The notes: generated by a model from the sequence alone, not told the origin. DNA of 64,000 nucleotides from Natrinema sp046097095 (GCF_046097095.1 NZ_CP175698.1:248001-312000); one strand, 5' to 3'. Numbered from the stretch's first letter, positions 39,766 through 49,312 are shown. Numbers and translations: made by a program.

Positions 39766-40833
39766 ATGGCACCAGACGAACTGCGCTCGACGGTCGAGCG
39801 CGTCGGTGAGCGATTCAATCTCGGCGAATACGAGATCGACGCCTACCTCACCGTCCTCGAGCAGGGCCAGCTCACGGCGAGCGAGATCGCGGACCGAACT
39901 GAGATTCCCCAGCCGCGGGTATACGACACCGTTCGCAGCCTCAGCGACCGAAATCTGGTCGAGTTGCGCGAATCTCGTCCGATGAAGGTCGTCGCGATCG
40001 ATCCCTCGGAGGCCTTCGGCGACGTCCAGAGCTCGTTCGAACAGATGATCCAGGAACTCGAGGCTCGTTACACCGCGCCGGCCCGCGATACCGAGGCCGT
40101 CTCCCTCGTGAAATCGCGGTCGACAATCCTGCGCTACTTAGAGGAGGTCATCGACGATGCGGAGTTCGAACTCTCGCTCTCGCTGACGCCTGATCTGCTG
40201 ACCCGGTTCGAAGCGGAACTCCGCGCGGCCGTCGAGGCCGGCGTGAGCGTCGACCTGATCGTGACTCCGGCGAGTGAAGCCCCCGATCCTGCCGAGTTCG
40301 CCTACGGGGAGATCGCCTCGACTGCCCGCGCCCGGCGGGGGATCACGACGCCGGTCATCGCCGTCGCCGACGGCAACTACTCGGTCTACGCGACGCAGGA
40401 CGCCCTGCGCGACGATCAGGACCGATACGGCGTCATCTTCAATCGATCGTCACTTGGTTTTCTCATCTCCGGGTTCTTCGGGACCGTCCTCTGGACGACC
40501 GCCGAGCGAGTTCTCGGTGAGGACGATACCGCACAGTCGTACCCCCGGAAATACGCCTCTATCCGCCGCTGCGTGAAAGATCTTCTCGACGAGGGCGGCG
40601 AGTTCTACGCCACCATCGAGGGCCGGGACGTCGAGGTCGGGGGCCAGCGGGTCGTCCGCGGGCGCATCCTCGACGTCTCCTTCGAGGTCAGCGAAGAGGT
40701 CGCCAGCCTCACGATCGAAACCGCGGAGGGAGAAGAGCTCTCCGTCGGCGGCCGCGTCGCCGCTCTGGAGGACGTCGAGGCCCACGAGATCCACATCGGT
40801 CGGAACGAACCGCCGGTGCTCGAGGACGACTGA
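39766..40833 (+). CDS. TrmB-family sugar-responsive transcription regulator
   Basis: The 355-residue protein has an N-terminal winged helix (about 10-80: LGEYEIDAYLTVLEQGQLTASEIADRTEIPQPRVYDTVRSL), a linker helix and the C-terminal TrmB sugar-binding module (ATIEGRDVEVGGQRVVRGRILD). TrmB proteins bind sugars and repress or activate sugar-uptake and central-carbon genes. Its position before a sugar ABC operon supports local control. The ATG at 39766 lies about 25 bp from the TATA-like GTATAATAAA, so the mRNA is likely leaderless. Confidence 0.9.
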   Translation: MAPDELRSTVERVGERFNLGEYEIDAYLTVLEQGQLTASEIADRTEIPQPRVYDTVRSLSDRNLVELRESRPMKVVAIDPSEAFGDVQSSFEQMIQELEARYTAPARDTEAVSLVKSRSTILRYLEEVIDDAEFELSLSLTPDLLTRFEAELRAAVEAGVSVDLIVTPASEAPDPAEFAYGEIASTARARRGITTPVIAVADGNYSVYATQDALRDDQDRYGVIFNRSSLGFLISGFFGTVLWTTAERVLGEDDTAQSYPRKYASIRRCVKDLLDEGGEFYATIEGRDVEVGGQRVVRGRILDVSFEVSEEVASLTIETAEGEELSVGGRVAALEDVEAHEIHIGRNEPPVLEDD

Positions 40834-41060
40834 ACGATCGAACGCTCGGTCGTCGATGCCATGGTGGAGCTGGTGAGCACGTGCCGTCCGAACCCCGTTC
40901 CGCCGTTGGCCGCGGGTCGTTAGCTGGCACCTGTCGCTGGGCGGTCGCAATAGGCGGTTATGACTCGACATCGCCGACCGCGACATCGACGGCGGCGACC
41001 AGCGATCGTTCGCCCGATCACAATCCCACCGTAACTGACACGGAATCTCGACAGTCATCC

Positions 41061-41080
41061 TTTATTACAATATTTATTAC
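41061..41080 (+). promoter_or_regulatory. Direct repeat over the sugar-operon promoter
   Basis: TTTATTAC occurs twice (41061-41068 and 41073-41080), spaced by AATA, covering the TATA region 20-40 bp before the GTG at 41101. The second copy includes the reverse of the TAATAAAT motif in the trmB promoter. It is a candidate TrmB site; the exact H. salinarum TrmB consensus as I know it (TACT-spacer-GAGTA) is not seen. Confidence 0.42.
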
Positions 41081-41100
41081 TAACAACTAAGTCCCATACC

Positions 41101-42585
41101 GTGGACCGATCACTGGTCATGGGACGTGCTACCGCCGGTCATCTGGACCGATCCCGCCTACGGCGTCGATCGTTCCTGAAGACCGCATCAGTGTCGGCCG
41201 CCGCCGGAGCCGTCGCCGTCACCGGCTGTCTCGGTCGAGGTCGGAAACCGGGAACGGTGGTGATGACCGCCGCCTCCGACGTCGCGGGGATCATGCACAG
41301 CGAGGGCGACGGCCCGTCGATCCAGCAGGCGCTCTGGGACGCCGGCCTCGACGAAGACATTCGCGTCGAGGTCCAGACCGTCGTCAGTAACTCCGCCCAG
41401 CGGATGCAGACCACCCAATCGGCGCTCGAGGCGGGACGCGCCCCGCCGGACATCCACATGATGGACAGCGGCTGGACGGTCCCGTTCATCCTCCGGAAGC
41501 AGACGGTCAACCTGACCGAACGGTTCCCGGAAGACACCCTCCGGTACGTCAACGACAACTACCTCGAGGCGATCCTCGAGACGGCGCGTCATCCACAAAC
41601 CGGAGATCTCCACGCCCTGCCCCTGTTTCCGGACCTCGGCTTTACCCTCTACCGACGGGACTTCATCGAGGACGCCGGTTACGACACGAGCGGCTGGGGG
41701 ACGAATCCGCCGCGCTGGGAGACGTTCGCGAACGCGGTCCGCGACGCGCGAGAGCAGGCGGGGCTCTCCTACGGACTCACGACGCAGGCGGCCGCCTACG
41801 AGGGGCTCTCCTGTTGTACGTTCAACGAGGTAATGACGACCTGGGGCGGGGCGTACTTCGGCGGAGTAAACAACCTGTTTACCGCCGGCGACCGGCCGAT
41901 CACCGTCGACGGCAAGCGAGTCATCGACGCGATCCGGATGATGCGCTCGTTCATCGAGGGCGAGACGGAAAACACCATGGACGGCTACCCCCAGATCTGT
42001 CCGTCGGCGATCGTCCAGTGGACCGAACAGCAGTCGCTCGCTCCGTTCGCCGACGGAGACGCGGTCTCGAATCGCAACTGGTCGTACGCCATCGCAGAGA
42101 CGGGCACCGAAGAGGCATTCGGCGAGAGCCTCGGCGTGATGACCCGGCCGTACGCGGTCTCCAGACAGGAGGCCCAGTATCAGGATGTCGGCGGCACCGC
42201 CGCGGCGCTTGGCGGCTGGAACCTCGCCGTGAGCCCGTTCTCGAACCGCCAGGAGGAGGCGCTGCAGGTCCTCGAGGCGTTCGCCAACAGGGAGGTCATG
42301 CTCACCGTCTTCCGACTCGGCGGCTTTCTCCCGCCGAACCTCGATCTAGTCGCGGAGGCCAGTCCCGACGACGTCGGTCCCGTCGCTCGTTACGCCGACG
42401 TGGTCCAGTCGGCCAGCGAGAACGCGATCCCGCGGCCGGCGACCGACCTCTGGCCGGAACAGTCCGCGCTCATCTTCCAGGCCGTGAACGCGGCGTATCG
42501 CGGCGCGCAACCGCCCGAAGCGGCGATGAACGATCTCGCGAACGAACTCGAGCAGAGCGAATCGGAGGTGCGAAATGGTAACTAA
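41101..42585 (+). CDS. Sugar ABC transporter substrate-binding lipoprotein (Tat-exported)
   Basis: The 494-residue protein carries a twin-arginine signal, LRRRSFLKTASVSAAAGAVAV, followed by the lipobox VTGC, so it is exported folded and lipid-anchored. The rest is a family 1 binding protein with DIHMMDSGWTVPF, LYRRDFIEDAGYD, WETFANAVRDA and a C-terminal FQAVNAAYRGAQPPEAAMNDLANEL. The GTG at 41101 fits a leaderless mRNA; ATG 41119 is the alternative. It overlaps the next gene by 11 bp. Ligand is probably a di- or oligosaccharide. Confidence 0.9.
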   Translation: MDRSLVMGRATAGHLDRSRLRRRSFLKTASVSAAAGAVAVTGCLGRGRKPGTVVMTAASDVAGIMHSEGDGPSIQQALWDAGLDEDIRVEVQTVVSNSAQRMQTTQSALEAGRAPPDIHMMDSGWTVPFILRKQTVNLTERFPEDTLRYVNDNYLEAILETARHPQTGDLHALPLFPDLGFTLYRRDFIEDAGYDTSGWGTNPPRWETFANAVRDAREQAGLSYGLTTQAAAYEGLSCCTFNEVMTTWGGAYFGGVNNLFTAGDRPITVDGKRVIDAIRMMRSFIEGETENTMDGYPQICPSAIVQWTEQQSLAPFADGDAVSNRNWSYAIAETGTEEAFGESLGVMTRPYAVSRQEAQYQDVGGTAAALGGWNLAVSPFSNRQEEALQVLEAFANREVMLTVFRLGGFLPPNLDLVAEASPDDVGPVARYADVVQSASENAIPRPATDLWPEQSALIFQAVNAAYRGAQPPEAAMNDLANELEQSESEVRNGN

Positions 42586-43690
42586 AACCGGCGACGAGAC
42601 GGCGACCGGCGACGGGACGGCAACGGACAGTGAACCGACGGCCGCCGACGGCGCGCTGACCGACGGCGGGACGGTGACCGGCGGCGAGACCGGACGCGGT
42701 CGGGACCGCGAGCGGACCGGCAACGCCGTGATGAACTGGATGGAGAACCTGAGCGAAGCGGCCTACGCGTACCTGCTGTTGGTGCCGGCTTTCGCCTTGC
42801 TGACGCTGATCGCGTTCTACCCGATGATCCGGACGTTCGTTATGTCGCTACGAGCCAACCAGACGCGAGGATTGGATCCACTGGGGCAGTTCGTCGGCCT
42901 CGGGAACTACGTCGATATCCTCACCGGGAACGCGCGGTTGGCCCGCCAGTTCCTCGACGTGGGGCTGTCATCGTCGTTCCCATTCGTCGAACTCGGCACG
43001 CCGTTCTTCCAGCAGGCGCTGTTCGTCACGCTCGCGTTCGCGATCGTCAGCGTCACCCTCGAGACGGTGATCGGCTTCGGCCAGGCCTACGTGCTCGACC
43101 AGGAGTTCACGGGGCGGCGCTGGGTCCGCGTGGCGATCATCCTCCCGTGGGCCGTGCCGATCGTCATCCAGGGGATGATCTTCTTCCTGCTGTTCCAGCC
43201 GACGGTCGGTTTCGGCTCGGACCTGATGCAGAGTCTGGGGATCTTCAGCGGGACGCCGCTGGCCAACAGCCAGGACGCCTTCATCATCATCCTCGTGGCC
43301 GACATCTGGAAGTCGTCGGCGTTCATGGCCTTGCTGATCCTCGCGGGGCTCCAGAGCGTCGATCGGAGCCTGTACGACGTCGCGCGCGTGGCCGGCGCGT
43401 CGCCGTGGCAGCGGTTCAAGCTGATCACGCTGCCGCTCGTGATGCCGGCGTTGCTGGTCGCGATGCTGTTCCGAACCATGGACGCGATGCGGGTCTTCGG
43501 GCTGATCGAGTCGACCGCCGGCTGTACGACCGTTCCGTCGCTGAGCTGTCTCGTCGTCGAGGCGATGTTCGGCGGGACCCGCATCTACGCGACCGCGGCC
43601 GCGGTCGCCTTCTCGACGGCGCTCGTGATCGGCCTGATCATCGCGCTGTACCTCGTTCTCTTCCGCGATACCGAAGGAGGTGTCACCTGA
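42575..43690 (+). CDS. Sugar ABC transporter permease (MalF/UgpA type)
   Basis: The 371-residue protein has a Thr/Gly/Asp-rich hydrophilic N-terminus of about 50 residues and then six or more helices. The EAA loop is DVARVAGASPWQRFKLITLPLVMPALL. A Shine-Dalgarno GGAGGTG (42564-42570) lies just inside the end of the binding-protein gene, so it is translated as part of the operon. The stop codon overlaps the next start (TGATG). Confidence 0.92.
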   Translation: MVTKTGDETATGDGTATDSEPTAADGALTDGGTVTGGETGRGRDRERTGNAVMNWMENLSEAAYAYLLLVPAFALLTLIAFYPMIRTFVMSLRANQTRGLDPLGQFVGLGNYVDILTGNARLARQFLDVGLSSSFPFVELGTPFFQQALFVTLAFAIVSVTLETVIGFGQAYVLDQEFTGRRWVRVAIILPWAVPIVIQGMIFFLLFQPTVGFGSDLMQSLGIFSGTPLANSQDAFIIILVADIWKSSAFMALLILAGLQSVDRSLYDVARVAGASPWQRFKLITLPLVMPALLVAMLFRTMDAMRVFGLIESTAGCTTVPSLSCLVVEAMFGGTRIYATAAAVAFSTALVIGLIIALYLVLFRDTEGGVT

Positions 43691-44748
43691 TGACCGACGA
43701 TACCGACCCCACGGAGACCGAAGCCGAACCGACGAGCGACCGAACCGAACGCGCGGCCCCACGCGGCAAGACAACCGCGCCTCAGCCGACCGCCCACCGG
43801 CCGGACGGCGGTGCGGTCCTCACCGACGACCAAGAAGCGGAACTCGACCGGGGACCGCTCCAGCAGTGGGTTTCGGACTCGATCTCCAACCCCGGCCGAG
43901 TCTACCGCGCGCTGTTCTACGTCGCCGCGATCTTCTTTCTCTTTACCACGCTGTTTCCCTTCTACTGGCTCTTGATGGTCGCGCTGACGCCGGAGGGACA
44001 ACTCGAGAACATCGTCTTCACGCCCAACGGCTTCAATCCGGGCGCGTTCATCGAGGTGTTTCAGGTCATTCCCTTCCACGTCTACATGTTCAACAGCTTC
44101 GTGATCGCGCTCGCCTCGACGGTCGTCGTGCTGGTCGTCGCCAGCCTCGCCGGCTATGCCTTCGGCCGCCTCGAGTTCCCCGGCCGGACGCCGCTGATGC
44201 TACTGGTGCTGATCATCTCGTTTTTCCCGCCGGCGGCCTTTTTCATCCCGCTGAACGATCTCTTTAACACCTCCTTTGCGATCCTACGGCCGATCACGGG
44301 CGACGGCACTCTCTACAATACGCCCTTCGCGCTGGTGACGCCGCTGTCGGCGATCTTCATGCCGCTGGCGATCTTCATCCTCACGACGTTCTACGCCCAG
44401 ATCCCCGACGGACTCGAAGACGCGGCTCGAGTCGAGGGGACGACCCGGCTGGGCGCGCTGTTCCGGGTCATCATCCCGCTATCGGCTCCCGGCGTCGCGA
44501 CCGCGGGCGTGTTGACCTTCATCGCGGTCTACAACGAATTCTTCTTCTCGTTTCTGATGACGGACGGCCAGCCCGAGAACTGGGCCCCGCTCCTCGACGG
44601 CATCCTCGCCTATCAGGGACAGTATCAGGTGTTGTACAACCTCATGGCCGCGGCGAGCATCATCGGGGTGATCCCCGTCACGATCCTCGTGGTCATCGCA
44701 CAGGAAAAGATCGTCAGCGGACTCACCGCGGGCGCGCTCAAGGAGTGA
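43690..44748 (+). CDS. Sugar ABC transporter permease (MalG/UgpE type)
   Basis: The start at 43690 overlaps the previous stop codon. Of 352 residues, the first 80 are acidic and low-complexity; the core has about six helices. The EAA loop is LEDAARVEGTTRLGALFRVIIPLSAPGVATAGV, followed by YNEFFFSFLMTDG, typical of the MalG side of carbohydrate importers. It pairs with the permease at 42575. Confidence 0.92.
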   Translation: MTDDTDPTETEAEPTSDRTERAAPRGKTTAPQPTAHRPDGGAVLTDDQEAELDRGPLQQWVSDSISNPGRVYRALFYVAAIFFLFTTLFPFYWLLMVALTPEGQLENIVFTPNGFNPGAFIEVFQVIPFHVYMFNSFVIALASTVVVLVVASLAGYAFGRLEFPGRTPLMLLVLIISFFPPAAFFIPLNDLFNTSFAILRPITGDGTLYNTPFALVTPLSAIFMPLAIFILTTFYAQIPDGLEDAARVEGTTRLGALFRVIIPLSAPGVATAGVLTFIAVYNEFFFSFLMTDGQPENWAPLLDGILAYQGQYQVLYNLMAAASIIGVIPVTILVVIAQEKIVSGLTAGALKE

Positions 44749-44752
44749 AACA

Positions 44753-45937
44753 ATGGCACGAGTACGACTCGAGAACGTGACGAAACGCTACGAAAACATC
44801 ACTGCGGTCGACGACGTGAGCATGGTAATCGAAGACGGCGAGTTCGTCACCTTCGTCGGCCCCTCCGGCTGTGGAAAGTCGACAACGATGGAGACCGTCG
44901 CCGGATTGACCCAGCCCACCGAGGGCCGCATCTACATCGGCGACGACGACGTGACGAACCTCGCCCCTAAAGACCGGGGCGTCGCGATGGTCTTCCAGAA
45001 CATCGCGCTGTTTCCTCACATGGACGTCTACGAGAACATCTCGTTCGGGTTGCGCCTCCGGAAGTACGACGACGAGGAGATCCGCCGCCGCGTCGAGGAG
45101 GCCGCCAGCGTCGTGCAACTCGAGGGGATGTTAGATCGGATGCCCGACGAGTTATCGGGCGGCCAGCGACAGCGGGTCGCGATCGCTCGGGCGATCGTGC
45201 GCAACCCGGACGTCTTCCTGATGGACGAGCCGCTGGCGAACTTAGACGCGAAACTGCGCGTCCACATGCGGACGGAACTCCAGCGGCTGCACCGCGAACT
45301 GGACACGACGATCATCTACGTCACCCACGATCAGGCCGAAGCGATGACGATGTCGAATCGGATCGCCGTCCTGAACGCCGGTCGGCTCCAGCAGCTCGCG
45401 CCGCCGCTCGTCTGTTATAATGAGCCCGCGAACCTGTTCGTCGCCGGCTTCATCGGCTCGCCCTCGATGAACTTCGCCGAGGGCGAACTCACGGAGAACG
45501 GCCTCGAGACGGCGAACTTCACCGTTGACCTCGATCCGGCACGCATGCCGGAGAGAGGGGTCGGCGACGCGGTGACTCTCGGCGTCAGACCGGAGGACGT
45601 CCACCTTGCCACGTCGGCCGAGACCCTCGCCGCTCCGACGGATCGGATCGGCGCGCGTACCGACGTCCTCGAGCCGATGGGCGACGAGGTGTTCGTCTAT
45701 CTGTTGCTCTCCGAGGCCGCGGGCGGGTCGATGGAGCAAGACCCTGCTACCTCGTCCGATCAGTTGCTGATGAGCGTCACGCCCGACACGGAGATCGCGG
45801 CGAACCAGGACGTCGACGTCGTCCTCGACCGGTCGAAGATTCACCTCTTCGATACGGCCACCGGCGAGGCGCTCGTCCACGGCGTGACCGATCTCTCGGG
45901 GCCGGAACCCGGAACGACGCCGACGGAAGCGGAATGA
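44753..45937 (+). CDS. Sugar ABC transporter ATP-binding protein (MalK/UgpC type)
   Basis: The 394-residue ATPase has Walker A GPSGCGKST, signature LSGGQRQR, Walker B DVFLMDEPLANLDAKLR, the switch VTHDQAEAMTM and a TOBE-type C-terminal regulatory domain (GVRPEDVHLA). The C-terminus has an extra acidic tail. It starts four bases after the permease stop. With the three genes upstream it forms a complete importer. Confidence 0.95.
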   Translation: MARVRLENVTKRYENITAVDDVSMVIEDGEFVTFVGPSGCGKSTTMETVAGLTQPTEGRIYIGDDDVTNLAPKDRGVAMVFQNIALFPHMDVYENISFGLRLRKYDDEEIRRRVEEAASVVQLEGMLDRMPDELSGGQRQRVAIARAIVRNPDVFLMDEPLANLDAKLRVHMRTELQRLHRELDTTIIYVTHDQAEAMTMSNRIAVLNAGRLQQLAPPLVCYNEPANLFVAGFIGSPSMNFAEGELTENGLETANFTVDLDPARMPERGVGDAVTLGVRPEDVHLATSAETLAAPTDRIGARTDVLEPMGDEVFVYLLLSEAAGGSMEQDPATSSDQLLMSVTPDTEIAANQDVDVVLDRSKIHLFDTATGEALVHGVTDLSGPEPGTTPTEAE

Positions 45938-46124
45938 ACCACATCGTCGGCACTCGAGCCCGCCGTCTCGCGTTCTCACGTAACGAAGATGGTCCGTCTC
46001 GACGAACAGTCATCACGGTTTGGCGACGGAGCAAAGTTGCTCGAGCCGAAGGATTAGATATAGCGTCTATGAGTGTATCGGACTGAAACGAGACGAACGC
46101 GCACGGGTCTGGAATTACAGGGAA

Positions 46125-47192
46125 ATGACAATCGATCACTCCGACATCGAAACTGGCATCGTTGGTCTGGGAAACATCGGCCAGTATCACGCCGAGCGCC
46201 TCGTCGATCTCGGCGTGGCGCTCGTTGGCGGGATGGACGTCGCCGCCGAGGCGCGGACACGCTTCGCCAGACGGTACGATGTTGACGTCTACGACGACCA
46301 CCGCGAACTGTACGACACCGTCGACGCCGTCATCATCACGACGCCTAACAAGTACCACGAGGAGTACGCAGTCGACGCCTTCGAGCGGGACCTCGACGTC
46401 TTACTCGAGAAGCCACTGGGCCACTCGATCGATAGCGCCGAACGGATCGCCGAGGCAGCGGCGGCGTCGGACGGATACGCCATGGTGGGGTTCAACAACC
46501 GATTCGCCAATACCGTCCGAATCGTGAAAAACCGGATCGATCAGGGGACTCTCGGCACCATCTCACACATCGAAGCGAACTACGTCCGACGACGCGGCAT
46601 TCCGGGGCGGGGCTCGTGGTTTACGCGCCAGCACATCGCCGGCGGCGGCGCGCTCATCGACCTCGGTGTCCACGCGATCGACCTCGCGCTGTACCTCCTC
46701 GGCTACCCCGAAGTGACGGAGGTAAACGGCGTCGCTCGCAGCGAGTTCGGCTCCAGCGACGAGTACGCCTACCTCGACATGTGGGCCGATGATGCGGGGC
46801 CGGAGGGGTTCGACGTCGACGACTCCGCCAGCGCCTTCATCCGCTGTGCCGGCAATCGGACGATCTCTCTCGAGGTTGCGTGGGCGACCAACCGCCCAGC
46901 GACCCACGAGTTCGTCGCCCGCGGCACCGACGCGGCCGCCCGGTTCGACCTCCTCGAGGGGGATCTGTCCGTCTACTCGGCGAGCAAGGTCGGTCCCGAC
47001 CACCTCGAGGATACGACCATCGAGACGCGCCAGAACGACACCCACACGGACGAACAGCGGGCATTTTTCGACCGCATCCTCGGAACGAAAGACGGCGGAA
47101 GCACCGTCGAAGAGGCACTCACGGTCCAGCGCGTGATCGACGCGATCTATCGCTCGAGCGAGGAGGGCGGAACGATCGAGATCGACGGATGA
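46125..47192 (+). CDS. Gfo/Idh/MocA family oxidoreductase
   Basis: The 355-residue protein has the NAD(P) motif GIVGLGNIGQYHAERL, the catalytic lysine in VLLEKPLGHSID, the FNNRFANTVRIVK segment and AGGGALIDLGVHAIDLALYLLG. These enzymes oxidise sugar or inositol hydroxyls, often at C3 or C2. It follows the transporter by about 190 bp and may be cotranscribed or have its own TATA (TTAGATATAGC near 46047). The neighbouring epimerase makes sugar catabolism likely. Confidence 0.92.
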   Translation: MTIDHSDIETGIVGLGNIGQYHAERLVDLGVALVGGMDVAAEARTRFARRYDVDVYDDHRELYDTVDAVIITTPNKYHEEYAVDAFERDLDVLLEKPLGHSIDSAERIAEAAAASDGYAMVGFNNRFANTVRIVKNRIDQGTLGTISHIEANYVRRRGIPGRGSWFTRQHIAGGGALIDLGVHAIDLALYLLGYPEVTEVNGVARSEFGSSDEYAYLDMWADDAGPEGFDVDDSASAFIRCAGNRTISLEVAWATNRPATHEFVARGTDAAARFDLLEGDLSVYSASKVGPDHLEDTTIETRQNDTHTDEQRAFFDRILGTKDGGSTVEEALTVQRVIDAIYRSSEEGGTIEIDG

Positions 47193-47269
47193 ACGCGCTC
47201 GCGGCCGCTGCGCCCGACGGGGCAGTGTCGTGCACGACGTTTACAGTGGGGAGCCACCTAGCCTCGCGC

Positions 47270-47515
47270 ATGGAAACGCCACCCGAACTGCGAGACGTTG
47301 CCGGCGATCAAAACGACATCACGATCAGCAACCGAGAGTACGAAGACGAGAGCGTCATCGCCGTCGACTTCGGTCCGATCGCCGGCGAGCCCTCGGTCGA
47401 CGTCGTCGGAGAAACGGCGATCGTCGCCGTCGACGGGCGGCAATACGAGTTCGACGTCCCGGCCGATGCGACGGACGTAACCGTTAACGACGGCGTGCTG
47501 ACGATCAGGGACTAA
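47270..47515 (+). CDS. Small Hsp20-like haloarchaeal protein (DUF7127-like)
   Basis: The 81-residue protein is almost all beta-strand: ESVIAVDFGPIAGEPSVDVVGETAIVAV, then YEFDVPADATDVTVNDGVLTIRD. The DVTVNDGVLTI ending is like the end of an alpha-crystallin (Hsp20) domain, but the length is only about 80. It sits between the oxidoreductase and epimerase genes. Function is unknown. Confidence 0.65.
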   Translation: METPPELRDVAGDQNDITISNREYEDESVIAVDFGPIAGEPSVDVVGETAIVAVDGRQYEFDVPADATDVTVNDGVLTIRD

Positions 47516-47613
47516 CCGGCCACGCGCCGCGGCGGCGTCGAGCGGCGGCCGCCACGGTCCCGCCACCCGTTGCCGGCACCCATTTTATTTTCCCGCCCGT
47601 GGTCGCTGCCCGC

Positions 47614-48582
47614 ATGGATATCGGCGTTCACACCCCGCCGCTGGCCGACGAACCGCTCGAGAGCGCGCTCCCCTACCTCGACGATCTCGGCGTCGGTGCG
47701 ATCGAACCTGGCGTCGGCGGCCATCCGGGACAGGACCATCTCACTCGATCCGAGTATATAGACGACGAGAGCGAACAGGCCGATCTCCGCGACCTGCTCG
47801 AGGAGTACGACATGCGGATCAGCGCGCTCGCGACCCACAACAACCCCCTGCATCCCGACGACGAGCGCGCCGCGGAGGCCGACACCGAACTCCGCGAAGC
47901 GATCCGGCTGGCCGGCCAGCTCGAGGTCGACGCCGTCACCTGCTTCTCGGGGCTCCCCGCGGGGAGTCCGAACGACGAGACGCCGAACTGGATCACCGCT
48001 CCCTGGCCGCCCCAACACGCCGAGGCCCTCGAATACCAGTGGGAGCAGGCGGTCGAGTACTGGGGCGAGATCGCCGACCACGCCGCCGAACACGAGGTCG
48101 ACGTGGCGATCGAGATGCACCCGAACATGCTCGTCTACGAGCCCCACGGGATGGCACGGCTGCGCGAGGAGACCGGCGACAGAATCGGCGCGAACGTCGA
48201 CCCGTCGCACCTCTACTGGCAGGGGATCACGATCGCCGACGCGATTCGGTACCTGGGCGAGCGCGACGCGATCCACCACGTCCACGCCAAGGATACCCGG
48301 ATCTACGACGCGCAGGCTCGCGAGAAGGGCGTACTGGACACGACGCCGTACAGCGACGAGCCCAACCGCTCGTGGCTCTTTCGCTCCGTGGGGTACGGCC
48401 ACGGCGAGGCACACTGGAAAGACATCGTCTCGACGCTCCGGATGGTCGACTACGACGGCGCGTTGAGCATCGAGCACGAGGACTCGCTGACCAGCTCTCG
48501 AGAGGGCCTCGAGAAGGCGATCGACCTGCTCGAGCGGGCGGTCTTCGAGACCCAGCCCGGTGAGGCGTACTGGGCCGAGTGA
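47614..48582 (+). CDS. Sugar phosphate isomerase/epimerase (AP-endonuclease-2 fold)
   Basis: The 322-residue TIM-barrel protein starts MDIGVHTPPLADEPLESALPYL and shows metal-ligand segments VAIEMHPN, GANVDPSHLYWQG, HHVHAKDTRIYD and LSIEHEDS. The GVGGHPGQDHLTR motif and these residues are typical of IolE/IolI/3-keto-sugar-type isomerases paired with Gfo/Idh/MocA dehydrogenases. It is in the same direction as the sugar operon and a likely partner of the oxidoreductase. Confidence 0.9.
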   Translation: MDIGVHTPPLADEPLESALPYLDDLGVGAIEPGVGGHPGQDHLTRSEYIDDESEQADLRDLLEEYDMRISALATHNNPLHPDDERAAEADTELREAIRLAGQLEVDAVTCFSGLPAGSPNDETPNWITAPWPPQHAEALEYQWEQAVEYWGEIADHAAEHEVDVAIEMHPNMLVYEPHGMARLREETGDRIGANVDPSHLYWQGITIADAIRYLGERDAIHHVHAKDTRIYDAQAREKGVLDTTPYSDEPNRSWLFRSVGYGHGEAHWKDIVSTLRMVDYDGALSIEHEDSLTSSREGLEKAIDLLERAVFETQPGEAYWAE

Positions 48583-48594
48583 GCCCCGACGCGG

Positions 48595-48909
48595 CTACTC
48601 CTCGATAGGGTCGGGTCCGTCGACGGAGTCGTCGCGGGACCGCTCGCGGACGACCACGTTGCCGCCCGCCCGAACGACGACCTCGTACCCCTCGTACTCG
48701 AGCCGAACCACCGTGTCGCTGGTCGTGCTGGCGGTGGTCCGAAACAGTTTATCGAGCGCTTCCGGATTGACGACGGTAAACAGCGGGTCATACGCCGGGG
48801 GCTCGACCTCGGTAACGTCGACGCCCTCGTGTGCGGCGATCGCCTCGATGATGGCTTGAGTCGGCGGTACCTCGCCATCGGGCGACGACAGTTTGTCCGG
48901 GGAGGACAT
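48595..48909 (-). CDS. HalOD1 output-domain protein
   Basis: This 104-residue protein has the same layout as the protein at 8907: PPTQAIIEAIAAHEGVDVTEV, DPLFTVVNPEALDKLF and VVRLEYEGYEVVVRAGGNVVV. The N-terminus is short and acidic. A TATA-like CCCTTATCTG about 28 bp upstream of the ATG suggests a leaderless transcript. It converges on the epimerase gene, 12 bp apart. Confidence 0.85.
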   Translation of the reverse strand: MSSPDKLSSPDGEVPPTQAIIEAIAAHEGVDVTEVEPPAYDPLFTVVNPEALDKLFRTTASTTSDTVVRLEYEGYEVVVRAGGNVVVRERSRDDSVDGPDPIEE

Positions 48910-49312
48910 ACTAGTGTATTGGAGAGTCCGGCAGATAAGGGTGATGGCAACTATTGGAGGCTGATGAACGGCCGTAATACGGTCTCCGAAGCCTAATTAC
49001 TGGTGTTTTTGATACCGTCGAAACACGTTCACTCACGCTGACTCGCCGCGCGCTCGCTCGAACGTCTCGATCACGCTCCTGTGCGAGGCCGCTGTAATCG
49101 TCGTTCCAGCCGACCCACTCGGCGTCGTCGGCCGCGGCGACTCAGGGACGATACTGCTTGCTTCCCCCTCAGCGATCACGAGGTCGCTCCCCAGGTCTCG
49201 GTACCTCGTCCGGAGGTCCCGGCGGTGCCAGTCAACGATTACGGTCGAGAGACGGGTTCGAACGCCGAAAGGGTGGGAGACGTCAGCAATCCGCGCGGAT
49301 CGAACGCCGGTG
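48910..49312. other. Intergenic region with possible decayed coding sequence
   Basis: About 400 bp without an intact gene. On the minus strand a frame from about 49310 to 49040 stays open with high GC at third positions and gives DVSHPFGVRTRL, VIVDWHRRDLRTRYRDLGSDLVIAEG, but it has no good start. Another frame of the same segment reads EWVGWNDDYSGLAQERDRD. This could be a frameshifted relic, or just GC-rich chance coding. Confidence 0.25.
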
